From Methanolobus sp. WCC4 (GTDB lineage Archaea > Halobacteriota > Methanosarcinia > Methanosarcinales > Methanosarcinaceae): DNA of 64,000 nt. This document shows positions 27,910 to 36,636 of this stretch, in pieces. Below the pieces are notes generated by a model that ran no database searches, had not been told where the DNA came from, and saw nothing but the letters and a program-made list of their open reading frames with translations. Each line of letters starts with the position of its first letter. Positions within the stretch are counted from its first letter, which is position 1. The stretch lies in NCBI RefSeq assembly GCF_038022665.1, contig NZ_CP150629.1, forward strand, positions 1,656,480 to 1,720,479. Direction: 5' to 3'. The position numbers and the translations under genes are program-made.

Positions 27910-28626
27910 GTCAGAACTCCTGGAAAAGATACGTGATATCTCACGTCCTGTCAGGATAATGCATATCTGTGGGACCCATGAGAGAACCATCTCTAAATAT
28001 GGGATGCGTGATGTGCTTCCCGAAGAGATCGAAGTGCTCAGTGGCCCCGGTTGTCCGGTATGTGTTACTCCCGAACAGGAGATCGACCGTGCAATAGCAC
28101 TGGCCGAGTCAGGTGTGGTCATTACATCCTTCGGTGACATGATGCGTGTTCCCGGAAGTAATGGCAGTCTTATGGAAGCCCGTTCAAGGGGATGCGATGT
28201 GAGGATGGTCTACAGCATCGATGATGCCATTTCTTTGCTTAGTGAAGAAGAAGGAAAAGAAACCCTCGAGCTCATAGGTGAGCTTCTGGAAGGAGAACAG
28301 GATGTCTGTTGAGTCAGAACTCCTGGAAAAGATACGTGATATCTCACGTCCTGTCAGGATAATGCATATCTGTGGGACCCATGAGAGAACCATCTCTAAA
28401 TATGGGATGCGTGATGTGCTTCCCGAAGAGATCGAAGTGCTCAGTGGCCCCGGTTGTCCGGTATGTGTTACTCCCGAACAGGAGATCGACCGTGCAATAG
28501 CACTGGCCGAGTCAGGTGTGGTCATTACATCCTTCGGTGACATGATGCGTGTTCCCGGAAGTAATGGCAGTCTTATGGAAGCCCGTTCAAGGGGATGCGA
28601 TGTGAGGATGGTCTACAGCATCGATG
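27821..28626 (+). repeat. Exact 403-bp tandem duplication across hypC/hypD
   Basis: 27821-28223 and 28224-28626 look identical base for base by eye. Both units begin with ATGCCATT, and the same octamer follows the second unit at 28627. In the ancestral order ATGCCATT occurs once in hypC and once in hypD, so duplication by slippage or unequal exchange between these 8-bp repeats explains the structure. Confidence 0.92.
27899..28312 (+). pseudogene. Truncated hypD copy fused to HypC tail
   Basis: The duplicated unit starts with the normal hypD ATG and reads 108 residues of HypD (MSVESELLEKIRDIS ... DVRMVYSIDDA). It then passes the duplication joint and continues in frame into the last part of HypC (ISLLSEEEGK ... 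EGEQDVC), giving a 137-residue hybrid. It retains the N-terminal CGTH motif and GPGCPVCVTP but lacks the rest of HypD, including the C-terminal 4Fe-4S cysteines. It should not work as HypD. Its end overlaps the start of the complete hypD, so translational coupling in the operon is preserved. The identity of both copies means it is very recent, or an assembly error. Confidence 0.85.
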
Positions 28627-29369
28627 ATGCCATTGCCATTGCAGAGAAGGAACCTGAAAAGAAGGTAGTGTTCTTTGCCATTGGTTTCGAGACAACGGCA
28701 CCCACCAATGCAGCAGCGATCCTTCGAAGACCGCCTGAGAATTTCAGCCTGCTCCTGTCGCACAAACTGACGATCCCTGCCATGAAAGAGCTTATCAAAG
28801 AGATCGAAGTGGATGCTTTTGTTGCTCCCGGACATGTCTGTACTATAATAGGAGTACATCCTTTCGAGCAATTCGCCGAAAAAGGGTTCCCTATAGTTGC
28901 AGCAGGATTCGAATCTGACGAACTGCTTCTTGCCATTCTCATGATACTGGAACAACAGAAGAACGGCACATATGTCGTTGAGAATGCATATCCCAGGGCT
29001 GTGCGGGATGAAGGCAACATCCGTGCTCAGGAAATGATGGAACAGGTATTCGAGACTGTTGATTCGGACTGGCGTGGTATCGGGACCATTAGGGATTCAG
29101 GACTGAAGATAAGACTTGAGTTCTCAAAGTATGATGCAGCACTGATCTATGAGGATGCCATCAATGAGAAGATGAAGGATATCCCATATGGTGATCCAGC
29201 TGCTTCACTCTGCCGCTGTGCCGATATCCTGAAAGGAAAGGAGAAGCCGGACAATTGTCCTCTTTTTGCAAAACGATGTAACCCCGCAAACCCTGTAGGT
29301 TCCTGTATGGTAAGCCAGGAAGGCATGTGCTATAACTGGTTCCGCTATAGAGGTGTCGATAATGCATGA
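28302..29369 (+). CDS. hypD: Hydrogenase maturation protein HypD
   Basis: 355 residues, complete. MHICGTHERTI, GPGCPVCVTPEQEID and FFAIGFETTAPTNA are the conserved HypD motifs; APGHVCTIIG and the C-terminal cysteine set (CRCADIL, NCPLFAKRC, GSCMVSQEGMCYNW) bind the 4Fe-4S cluster. With HypC it assembles the Fe(CN)2CO unit of NiFe hydrogenases. ATG 28302 is the equivalent of 27899 in the truncated copy. Its stop overlaps the hypA start by eight bases. Confidence 0.95.
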   Translation: MSVESELLEKIRDISRPVRIMHICGTHERTISKYGMRDVLPEEIEVLSGPGCPVCVTPEQEIDRAIALAESGVVITSFGDMMRVPGSNGSLMEARSRGCDVRMVYSIDDAIAIAEKEPEKKVVFFAIGFETTAPTNAAAILRRPPENFSLLLSHKLTIPAMKELIKEIEVDAFVAPGHVCTIIGVHPFEQFAEKGFPIVAAGFESDELLLAILMILEQQKNGTYVVENAYPRAVRDEGNIRAQEMMEQVFETVDSDWRGIGTIRDSGLKIRLEFSKYDAALIYEDAINEKMKDIPYGDPAASLCRCADILKGKEKPDNCPLFAKRCNPANPVGSCMVSQEGMCYNWFRYRGVDNA

Positions 29370-29745
29370 GTATTCGCTGGCATGTGAGATCATGGATAAT
29401 GTGATCTCCATTTCAGAGACCAACGGAGCAAAGGGTGTGAACTCGATAACCGTGGGCGTGGGAAAACTAACCCATGTGAACCCGGACCAGTTGACGTTCT
29501 GCCTTGAATCGCTTGTAAGCGAGAATATCGCCCGTGGTGCCGAGATCATACTTAACGAGATCTATCCTGAAATGGAATGCCAGTGTGGTTTTTCAGACAG
29601 CGGGAAAAGGTTCTGTACTACAGATGACGAGGTTATAGATGATATCAGGGTCTTCCTGGATGTCCCATGCCCCGAATGCGGGGAGATGATGCAGGCTTCA
29701 GGTGGTCGTGAACTTATCATCGAAAGTATCGATATTGAACAATAG
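29362..29745 (+). CDS. hypA: Hydrogenase nickel incorporation protein HypA
   Basis: 127 residues beginning MHEYSLACEIMD, with the conserved MHE nickel-binding N-terminus. The zinc site is built from CQCG and CPECG pairs; the insert between them is longer than in bacterial HypA, as is common in archaea. It works with HypB to insert nickel. ATG 29362 sits inside the end of hypD, and HypB follows 12 bases after the stop. Confidence 0.94.
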   Translation: MHEYSLACEIMDNVISISETNGAKGVNSITVGVGKLTHVNPDQLTFCLESLVSENIARGAEIILNEIYPEMECQCGFSDSGKRFCTTDDEVIDDIRVFLDVPCPECGEMMQASGGRELIIESIDIEQ

Positions 29746-29757
29746 GAGATCTTCATT

Positions 29758-30426
29758 ATGTTAATGCATGTGATCAATGTGGGCCATGATGTTCTCAAGG
29801 CCAACGACAAACTTGCAGAGAAAAACAAAAAACGACTTGACAAGAACAATGTTCTTGCCATAAACTTCATGGGTGCCATTGGTTCAGGAAAGACCACACT
29901 CATTGAAAGGACCATCACAGAACTGGGTAAGAAGTACCGCATAGCTGTGATAGCCGGTGATGTTATCGCTGATATGGATGCAGGAAGGATAGCAAAGCTC
30001 GGTGTTACTACCATTCCTGTGAACACGGGAAGGGAATGCCATCTAGATGCAAAGCTGGTGGAGAAGGCATTGAAGTCCATAGACCTCAAGAATATCGATA
30101 TCCTTCTCATGGAGAATGTGGGTAATCTCATCTGTCCTGCTGACTACCAGCTTGGTGAACACCTCCGCGTAGTTGTGGTAAGTGTCACTGAGGGTGATGA
30201 TATAGTCCTGAAACATCCGGTCATATTCAAGAGCACGGATATCGCTATCATTCACAAGAAGGATCTTGCAGAGGCGGTGTTCGCCAGTACGGAGAAGATG
30301 GAGGGAGATGTCAGACATCTTAACCCTGATATCCCTGTACTGAAGACATCAATTCACGATAAGGAAAGCATGGACCAGTGGTTCTCAACCATCTCATCAC
30401 TTGCAGATGAGCGTAAAAAGGAATGA
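29758..30426 (+). CDS. hypB: Hydrogenase nickel incorporation GTPase HypB
   Basis: 222 residues. The P-loop is NFMGAIGSGKTTLIE; GDVIADMDAGRI and ENVGNLICPADYQLGE (switch/metal region) and the IIHKKDL guanine-specificity motif follow. It is a GTP-dependent nickel donor acting with HypA. It has no His-rich nickel-storage stretch at the N-terminus. GGAGATC stands six bases before the ATG at 29758; an in-frame ATG two codons later is also possible. Confidence 0.95.
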   Translation: MLMHVINVGHDVLKANDKLAEKNKKRLDKNNVLAINFMGAIGSGKTTLIERTITELGKKYRIAVIAGDVIADMDAGRIAKLGVTTIPVNTGRECHLDAKLVEKALKSIDLKNIDILLMENVGNLICPADYQLGEHLRVVVVSVTEGDDIVLKHPVIFKSTDIAIIHKKDLAEAVFASTEKMEGDVRHLNPDIPVLKTSIHDKESMDQWFSTISSLADERKKE

Positions 30427-30431
30427 TGTAA

Positions 30432-31484
30432 ATGTCATCTCAAAAAACGATAACTATGGAACATGGTGCCGGTGGCCAGTTCATGCAGGAACTCATCGGT
30501 GGCATGATACTGAAGAACATCACCAATCGCTCTGCAGGAACCGTAGGTCTTGATGACCTTGACGACGGTTCCACCATTACCCTTCCCGATGGACTGGATG
30601 ATGGTGCCGAGCTTGTAATGACCACCGACAGTCATGTGGTGGATCCTCTGTTCTTCCCTGGTGGGGATATTGGTAAACTGGCGGTCTGCGGAACGGTCAA
30701 CGACCTGACAGTCATGGGTGCAACACCGCTGGCCCTTACATGTGCGATCATTCTTCCTGAGGGCTTCGAACTATCAGTCTTTGAAGATGTCATCAGGTCC
30801 ATGAACCTTGCAGCAGAGGAAGCCGGAGTTGCCATTGTCACAGGTGATACCAAGACCATCCAGGGCAACAAACTGGATTCTATGATCATCAACACCACCG
30901 GAGTGGGAATCGCTCCTGAGGTCGTCAGGGACAACGGACTCTCCCCGGGTGATGCCATCATAGTCACAGGCAACCTGGGAGACCACGGAATTGCACTGCT
31001 CTCGCACAGGGAAGGTTTCGATTTCGAAACAAAGCTGGTCTCTGATGTCTCACCGGTCAACGGACTCCTCAAAGGCCCACTCTGTCTAAGGACAGAGGAT
31101 GGCAGGCCTGTCATCACAGCCATGAAGGACCCCACACGTGGAGGACTGGCTGCATCAACAAACGAGATGGCCCAGAAGAGTGGTGTCGGGATAGTCCTTG
31201 AAGAAAGCGATATCCCTGTTGACATGGCAGTGAACACTGCATGTGAGATGCTCGGACTCAATCCTCTTGAGATAGCCAATGAAGGAAAGGCCGTAATAGG
31301 TGTCAGACCCGAATATGCCGAAGAGGTACTTGAGATGCTGAAAGACCACAAATATGGTTCAAATGCCCGTATAGTCGGCAAAGCTGTCAGTGAGAATGCA
31401 GGAAAGGTCCTGCTCAGGACATCAATAGGAAGCCTTCGTCAGCTTGGAATGCCAGTTGGCGATCCTATTCCAAGGGTCTGCTGA
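30432..31484 (+). CDS. hypE: Hydrogenase maturation protein HypE
   Basis: 350 residues. TMEHGAGGQFMQELI near the N-terminus and the C-terminal PIPRVC are diagnostic: the last Cys receives the carbamoyl group from HypF and is dehydrated to thiocyanate using ATP, then passes cyanide to iron on HypCD. The AIR-synthase-like fold is seen in DDGSTITLPDG and DPTRGGLAAS. Last gene of the hypCDABE operon. HypF is encoded 3 kb downstream on the opposite strand. Confidence 0.96.
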   Translation: MSSQKTITMEHGAGGQFMQELIGGMILKNITNRSAGTVGLDDLDDGSTITLPDGLDDGAELVMTTDSHVVDPLFFPGGDIGKLAVCGTVNDLTVMGATPLALTCAIILPEGFELSVFEDVIRSMNLAAEEAGVAIVTGDTKTIQGNKLDSMIINTTGVGIAPEVVRDNGLSPGDAIIVTGNLGDHGIALLSHREGFDFETKLVSDVSPVNGLLKGPLCLRTEDGRPVITAMKDPTRGGLAASTNEMAQKSGVGIVLEESDIPVDMAVNTACEMLGLNPLEIANEGKAVIGVRPEYAEEVLEMLKDHKYGSNARIVGKAVSENAGKVLLRTSIGSLRQLGMPVGDPIPRVC

Positions 31485-32093
31485 AAGGCAGGCTCGATAT
31501 CTTTTTCTTATTTTTAGCTCTGAAAAAGGCCTTTGTAGGGGTTCTGCTGATTACAACTTTGACCACAGAATTTTTCAATAACTGTATTTTTTCAGTCTTC
31601 TTCAGGATGAAAGCGAAGGAATGTGCCGCCTGCGGCGGGTGGTAGCAGTGTTCTTCGTTATAAATGATCTTTAGTATAACTATCAGAAACACAAGGATGC
31701 AGGAATAATAAGTTTGACCGATTGGAAGTCATGAATTACTTAATCCATCCCGAAGGGTCCCGGCGAAGCCGGCACGGTCCGAAAAGGTGAATTAAATTAT
31801 CTGTTGTCTTCACTTCTTTCTCTACATACCGGAATTGAATATCGCGATATTTATCATAAGACTGAAAGTCCAGATTATGGAAGATATGTACGATTACATG
31901 ATTCATTCAAATGAGAATCTCTACAGAATCCAAAAAAGCGTATTATAATGTTTATGAAGGAATATGAGAATTAGTTGAAAAACATAAAGTGAGCATGAAA
32001 AGGAGTTTTACTCACCTTTTTAGCATGGTGTTGATCCAGGTGAGAAGCTCCTCCTCCTCTTTCCGATGGAAACAATACCTGATCAGATGCTAT
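31485..32093. other. Gene-free region between hypE and tatA
   Basis: About 610 bases between convergent genes, with no ORF that I can support. Most of it is the dispersed repeat described separately. The part beyond 31930 is AT-rich and shows nothing recognisable. Confidence 0.5.
31527..31930 (-). repeat. Dispersed intergenic repeat, copy B
   Basis: This stretch, read on the minus strand, matches the region 54861-55187 in order: an end resembling TTCTGTAGA near 31927, GTGCCGGCTTCGCCG (31761-31775), CCTTGTGTTTCTGATA (31681-31696) and CCACCCGCCGCAGGCGGCAC (31623-31642). Sequence between the blocks is diverged. It lies between the convergent hypE and tatA genes. Confidence 0.7.
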
Positions 32094-32321
32094 TCAGCTA
32101 GCATCAGCATCTTCATTTTCTTCTGAAACTGTTGTTACCGGATCCTTGAGGGAACGTTCGAATTCCTTCACTGCGATCTCTGACTCTTTCTGTGCCTTCT
32201 TGAATTCACCCATGGAAGTTCCCATGGAACGTGCGAGTTCAGGTAATTTGGCAGCACCAAAGAGTAAGAATATCACTGCAAAGATCAGTATAAGCTCAGT
32301 TGGGCCTAATCCGCCTATCAT
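32094..32321 (-). CDS. tatA: Sec-independent translocase protein TatA
   Basis: 75 residues: one N-terminal membrane helix (GPTELILIFAVIFLLFGAAKLPEL), the conserved FGxxKLPEL hinge and an amphipathic helix (ARSMGTSMGEFKKAQKE), then an acidic tail. TatA oligomers form the pore-like part of the twin-arginine translocase. It is the last gene of a tatC-tatA/B-tatA group on the minus strand, nine bases after its paralogue. The likely client in this window is VhtG with its RR signal peptide. Confidence 0.93.
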   Translation of the reverse strand: MIGGLGPTELILIFAVIFLLFGAAKLPELARSMGTSMGEFKKAQKESEIAVKEFERSLKDPVTTVSEENEDADAS

Positions 32322-32330
32322 AATCTATCA

Positions 32331-32666
32331 CTACTCCGTTTTTGGTATGTTTTTCATGTCATCGGTCCTGGCGGCTTCTTCCATGAGAGCAAGAAGTTCT
32401 TCTGTGCTCTTATCCTGCACATCTATCCCTGCTGAGGCTGCGATCTGCCTGACCTTCTCATCGACATCCGTTTGGTCAGGAGTTGTATCCTTATTGACCG
32501 GGGCTGTCATGTCAAGATCGGACAGGCCAAGTTCAGCAGATATCTGTGCCTTCTGGAAGTCACCATATGCCTTCCCGGCTGCCCGTGCAAGCTCGGGTAT
32601 CTTGTCGGGACCAAAGATAAGCAACGCAGCGACCAGTATGACAACTATCTCCAGCGAACCTATCAT
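32331..32666 (-). CDS. TatA/TatB-like translocase protein
   Basis: 111 residues with the TatA/B layout: membrane helix GSLEIVVILVAALLIFGPDKIPEL, then ARAAGKAYGDFQKAQISAE and a longer acidic tail. The FGPDKIPEL hinge with Pro resembles TatB as well as TatA, and the longer tail hints at a TatB-like role. Archaea usually have only TatA/TatC, so the division of labour between the two paralogues is open. It lies in an operon between tatC and tatA. Confidence 0.88.
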   Translation of the reverse strand: MIGSLEIVVILVAALLIFGPDKIPELARAAGKAYGDFQKAQISAELGLSDLDMTAPVNKDTTPDQTDVDEKVRQIAASAGIDVQDKSTEELLALMEEAARTDDMKNIPKTE

Positions 32667-32719
32667 GGTATCACTAATCTCCTTAATTCCTTTCTGACAT
32701 AAATACCTTTTTTGTTCGC

Positions 32720-33484
32720 TTATCTCGAAACAAGTAACCCTATCTCAAATAACACTATCAAGAGAACCGCGCATACAAGTTGGGCAATAAATGTAGGGTC
32801 CGGTGTTATAAATAGGGAAAGTGTAAGAAGTGATGCATAGACCACAAGTCTCATCTTTTTGAGTGTTGCATGCCTGATAAGCTGCATCCTTGTGGCAAAG
32901 AACATCAGCACAGGTATCTGGAACACAAGGCCTGTGCCTGCCATCAGGGTAACTGCCATGGAAACTGTCTGTTTGACGGATATCTGGTTATCGGCAAAAC
33001 CCTCGGATGCCAGGATGATATAGTCGAACATCAAAGGCAGGATGAATATCAGTGCGATGGCAGCTCCTCCTATGAAGAATATGAAGGATACCGGGACCAC
33101 GCTCTTTACGAACTTCCTCTCATTGGGATACAGTCCCCTTGAAGCGAACCTAAAAAGCTCATAGAATGTGAAAGGCAGAGTGAATGCAACAGCCATCAGC
33201 AATGAGATCTTGAGCCTGGCGAACATCCATTCGAAAGGTGTGTAGATGTTCATCTCTATATTCTCGCCCAGGAAAGTATTCCATGCGTGAGTGAGCAGAG
33301 CTTCTGTGAAAGGATATGTCACAATTACACAGAGGAGCATTGCCAGGATTATCACAACAAAGCGGTTGCGCAACTCACGCAGATGGTATATGACGTGTTC
33401 ATTATAATCTCCTGACACGCCGCTACTGCCCGAATTGACTTTATTTTCAGTACGTTTTTGGTTTCCAATTCGTTCGTAATCCAT
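32720..33484 (-). CDS. tatC: Sec-independent translocase protein TatC
   Basis: 254 residues with six membrane helices. The N-terminal YHLRELRNR motif includes the Glu that recognises the twin-arginine signal; YTPFEWMFARLKIS and LPFTFYELFRFASRGLYPNER are the conserved periplasmic and cytoplasmic loops. It is the receptor of the Tat pathway. Start chosen at ATG 33484 (MDYERIGNQK); the upstream in-frame codons to 33523 have no ribosome site. First gene of the tat operon, divergent from a second tatC-like gene about 80 bases away. Confidence 0.93.
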   Translation of the reverse strand: MDYERIGNQKRTENKVNSGSSGVSGDYNEHVIYHLRELRNRFVVIILAMLLCVIVTYPFTEALLTHAWNTFLGENIEMNIYTPFEWMFARLKISLLMAVAFTLPFTFYELFRFASRGLYPNERKFVKSVVPVSFIFFIGGAAIALIFILPLMFDYIILASEGFADNQISVKQTVSMAVTLMAGTGLVFQIPVLMFFATRMQLIRHATLKKMRLVVYASLLTLSLFITPDPTFIAQLVCAVLLIVLFEIGLLVSR

Positions 33485-33564
33485 AAGATCAGTGTAGGTT
33501 TGGGATATATACCATAAAAACATAGTACCCGCAAAAACGTAAAGGTGATATTCTGAATTCTTAT

Positions 33565-34290
33565 ATGGAAGACCTTGGTGTGATCATAGTTTCACTCAGG
33601 AAGAAAATAGCCCTCTTCTTATCATTATTCTTTGTTGTCTTCATGGTATCTTTCCAGTTTGCAGGCTTTTTGATAAGCACAATAAAGGAAGACCTTTTGC
33701 CAGAGGGCGCAAAACTGGTCTACGTATCTCCCCTTGAGATCATGTTGTTGAAGATGAAGATAGCATTGTTCATTGGCCTGTTCTTCGTACTGCCATTCGT
33801 GCTGTTCTTCGCTGTCAGGGCAATTATGAAAAGGAAGATGGTAACGATAAATGTCCGAAAAGGACCACTCTTCATCGTTTCCGTGATCGCTATTGTCTCT
33901 TTCCTGGCAGGTGTATCCTATGCATACTTCATTATGCTCCCGCTTTTCATCGATTATCTGTACCTGAATGCTGCTGCTTCAGGTGTTGTTGCTACCTACT
34001 CGATATTCAGCTTCATATCCTTCGCAGTACAGGCATCGCTGATATTCGGTTTCGTGTTCGAGACACCACTTGTATTGACAACGCTGACACGTTTTGGTAT
34101 AGTGCAATACCAGACACTTGTGACATATCGAAAACACATCTATGTGCTGTGCCTGATCATAGGCGCTGCGATCACGCCACCTGATATAATAAGCCAGATG
34201 ATGGTCGGTATACCACTTCTCGTGTTCTTCGAACTGAGCATGATAATAGTCAGGATCGCAGGTAAAGGAAAAAAGAAGGATAAAGACTGA
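33565..34290 (+). CDS. Divergent second TatC-like protein
   Basis: 241 residues and about six membrane helices (ALFLSLFFVVFMVSFQFAGF, IALFIGLFFVLPFVLFFAV and others) with the TatC topology, including YVSPLEIMLLKMKIAL and a late ITPPDIISQ segment matching ITPDPTFIAQ of the first TatC. The N-terminal motif is degenerate: VIIVSLRKK in place of HLRELRNR, so the signal-binding Glu is missing. Basic C-terminal tail (KGKKKDKD). It stands alone, divergent from the tat operon. It may be a partner of TatC or handle other clients. GGTGAT is 15 bases before the ATG, rather far. Confidence 0.82.
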   Translation: MEDLGVIIVSLRKKIALFLSLFFVVFMVSFQFAGFLISTIKEDLLPEGAKLVYVSPLEIMLLKMKIALFIGLFFVLPFVLFFAVRAIMKRKMVTINVRKGPLFIVSVIAIVSFLAGVSYAYFIMLPLFIDYLYLNAAASGVVATYSIFSFISFAVQASLIFGFVFETPLVLTTLTRFGIVQYQTLVTYRKHIYVLCLIIGAAITPPDIISQMMVGIPLLVFFELSMIIVRIAGKGKKKDKD

Positions 34291-34365
34291 AACGGATTGT
34301 TTCTGGTGGGATCAGGGTCTTTCAATCGAGTGATATTTCCTGTAACCTTGATACTCCCTTATCCT

Positions 34366-36636
34366 TTATTCACTCAGGCTGGCAACGATTGCCTGTCCGA
34401 GTGATATGCCCGCATCTCCGCATGGCAGTCTGCTGTGTGAGATGAACTCAAGTCCGTTCTCTTCTACTACATCCCGGATACAATAGCTGATGTGCTCATT
34501 GTAGGCCACACCACCTGTGAGTCCAACTGTGTCGATACCTGTCCTTCCTGCTGCCCGGATAGCCAGTTCGGCCATCCCCCTGGCAAAGGCATCCTCGAAT
34601 GCCCATGCGAGTTCAGGTACAGTATGTTCATCAAGGCGCTGATATAGTTCAAAGAGCAACATACCGGTATCCAGAACCTCATCATTTATCGTAACCGGAA
34701 GTTCCAGTGTCCTTTCCTTTGCCTTTCTGGCAATGGATTCCAGTTTCATGGCAGGTTCCCCCTGATAGCTGCGATAGTTGCATATCCCAAGCAAGGCGGA
34801 TGCTGCGTCCAGCACTCTTCCCGAACTGCTGGACATTATGACATTGATCTTCTTATCCAGTTGTCCAAGGACCAGTCTTGCTTCCTTTTGCCCGTGTTTG
34901 AGTTCGAAAGGCAGTTCCAGCAGCTCATCATCGTCAACCAGTCCCTTCAACATTGAAAGGGCCATACGCTCAGGGTAATAGGAACACAGGTCCCCGCCGG
35001 GCATTGCATGTGGCTTAAGGTGTGCCAGTCTCTTATGGTCCGTATAGCTTGCTTCAAGGATCTCTCCGCCCCACACGGTTCCGTCAGATCCGTATCCCAC
35101 GCCGTCAAGAGCTATGCCTATTATCCTTGAATCACGGTCCAGTTTTGCATCCGCCATGAGCGAGACCAGGTGGGCATGATGGTGCTGGACAGGGACAACA
35201 GCATCTCCACCGTTCTCCTTTGCAAAGAGGGTCGTATTGAAATGCGGATGAAGGTCACATCCCCATCGTTCCGGCTTTATGGAAGTGAGCTTTGAGAATC
35301 TGCGGAAGACCTCCGAATGGTATCCGGCAGTCTCAAAATGACTGGTATTGCCTATATGAGGTGAAATATATGCCTTGTTCCCTGATGCAAATATGAGCGT
35401 ATTGCTCAGTTCGGCACCAACACCAACACAGGGCCTTACTTCAAAGGGGAGTTCTATGGGCTGCGGAACATATCCGCGGGAGCGACGAATGAAAACGTGA
35501 TCATCCGAGAATGACCTGATGACCGAGTCATCGATACGATTCTCTATTCTCAGATCGTGCATGAGATAATTATCTGCCACAGTTGTAAGGTCACTGATGG
35601 CCACATCATTGTCAATGACCATTGGCAGGCCGGGAACATTGGCCGATGTCATCACATACGCATTGCCTGATGTTTCCCTGAAGATCATATTATGGATGCC
35701 TGAGTATGGAAGCATCACCCCTACATTATGCAGGTCCGGGGCGATCCCTGCAAGTGCATCGCAGTCCTCTTTCTTGTCCAGTATCACCACGGGCCGTTTA
35801 CTGCTGATCAGTAGTTCTTTCTCTTTTGCATTGATGTGGACAAGTTGCTTTGCAGCATCGATATCCTTTGCCATTATAGCAAATGGCTGCTGTGGTCTGC
35901 CCAGTCGTTCCCTTAAAATTTCCACTGCATCTTCCTGAAAGGCATCGCAAACAAGATGGAATCCGCCATATCCCTTGATGGCTATTATCTTCATATCATC
36001 AATGGCCTGTGCACAGTCAATGATGGCCTGTTGTTCCCGTGACAGGATCTTGCCAGTCCTGTCAGCAAAGCTCATCTCAGGACCACAATCCTGGCAGCAG
36101 ACCGTTTGTGCATGGAACCTTCTGTCGGCAGGCGATGAATATTCACCATCACATATGCTACATGGCTGGAAATCCTTCATGGATGTGCTGTGACGGTCAT
36201 ATGGAAGTGTCTTCGTCAGGGTATATCGGGGTCCACATTCCGTACATGAGATGAATGGATAACCGTAACGTCTGTTCTTTATGTCGGAAAGTTCGGATAT
36301 GCAGTTATTGCAGATCCCTATATCGGGTACCAGGATAGAGTTAGGGGTACTGTCACTGCTGCTTTCCATGATGGAAAAACCGGGATGCTCATTGACCTCG
36401 GCTTCCTCAATTCCGATCGAGTCTATATGACTTTCAGGTGGTCTTTCTGCCTGGAGGTCATGAAGAAAGGATTCTATCTGCTGTGCAGTACCTTCTGCTT
36501 CGATCTCAACACGTCCACCCGTATTCCGCACAAAACCACTAATCCCGTTCTTCACAGCCATGCGATAGACGAATGGTCTGAATCCCACACCCTGTACGAT
36601 CCCTTCAACTTTGATAATCCTGCTGACAATAGTCAT
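34366..36636 (-). CDS. hypF: Carbamoyltransferase HypF
   Basis: 756 residues, complete. The acylphosphatase domain (about 1-90) has VEGIVQGVGFRPFVYR. Zinc-finger pairs follow (CNNCISEL, CTECGPRYT, CSICDGEY, CQDCGPEMS, about 105-185). Next comes a YrdC-like domain (GYGGFHLVCDA onward) and a C-terminal Kae1-like domain with VQHHHAHL and GLTGGVAYNEHI. It makes carbamoyl-adenylate from carbamoyl phosphate and transfers it to the HypE C-terminal Cys. Carbamoyl phosphate comes from CarAB, also in this window. It is on its own transcript, separated from hypCDABE by the tat genes. Confidence 0.96.
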   Translation of the reverse strand: MTIVSRIIKVEGIVQGVGFRPFVYRMAVKNGISGFVRNTGGRVEIEAEGTAQQIESFLHDLQAERPPESHIDSIGIEEAEVNEHPGFSIMESSSDSTPNSILVPDIGICNNCISELSDIKNRRYGYPFISCTECGPRYTLTKTLPYDRHSTSMKDFQPCSICDGEYSSPADRRFHAQTVCCQDCGPEMSFADRTGKILSREQQAIIDCAQAIDDMKIIAIKGYGGFHLVCDAFQEDAVEILRERLGRPQQPFAIMAKDIDAAKQLVHINAKEKELLISSKRPVVILDKKEDCDALAGIAPDLHNVGVMLPYSGIHNMIFRETSGNAYVMTSANVPGLPMVIDNDVAISDLTTVADNYLMHDLRIENRIDDSVIRSFSDDHVFIRRSRGYVPQPIELPFEVRPCVGVGAELSNTLIFASGNKAYISPHIGNTSHFETAGYHSEVFRRFSKLTSIKPERWGCDLHPHFNTTLFAKENGGDAVVPVQHHHAHLVSLMADAKLDRDSRIIGIALDGVGYGSDGTVWGGEILEASYTDHKRLAHLKPHAMPGGDLCSYYPERMALSMLKGLVDDDELLELPFELKHGQKEARLVLGQLDKKINVIMSSSSGRVLDAASALLGICNYRSYQGEPAMKLESIARKAKERTLELPVTINDEVLDTGMLLFELYQRLDEHTVPELAWAFEDAFARGMAELAIRAAGRTGIDTVGLTGGVAYNEHISYCIRDVVEENGLEFISHSRLPCGDAGISLGQAIVASLSE

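Noticed and set aside
27646-28140. Antisense ORFs over the hypC/hypD duplication
   Set aside because: They arise as shadows of hypD on the opposite strand and appear twice only because the DNA is duplicated.
27899-28312. Reading the short hypD copy as a functional second hypD
   Set aside because: It lacks two thirds of the protein, including all C-terminal Fe-S cysteines, so it is listed as a pseudogene.
31465-31692. Minus-strand ORF of 75 codons after hypE
   Set aside because: It runs over the hypE end and the dispersed repeat, has an odd Lys-rich composition, and no start signal. Treated as a chance frame in repeat DNA.
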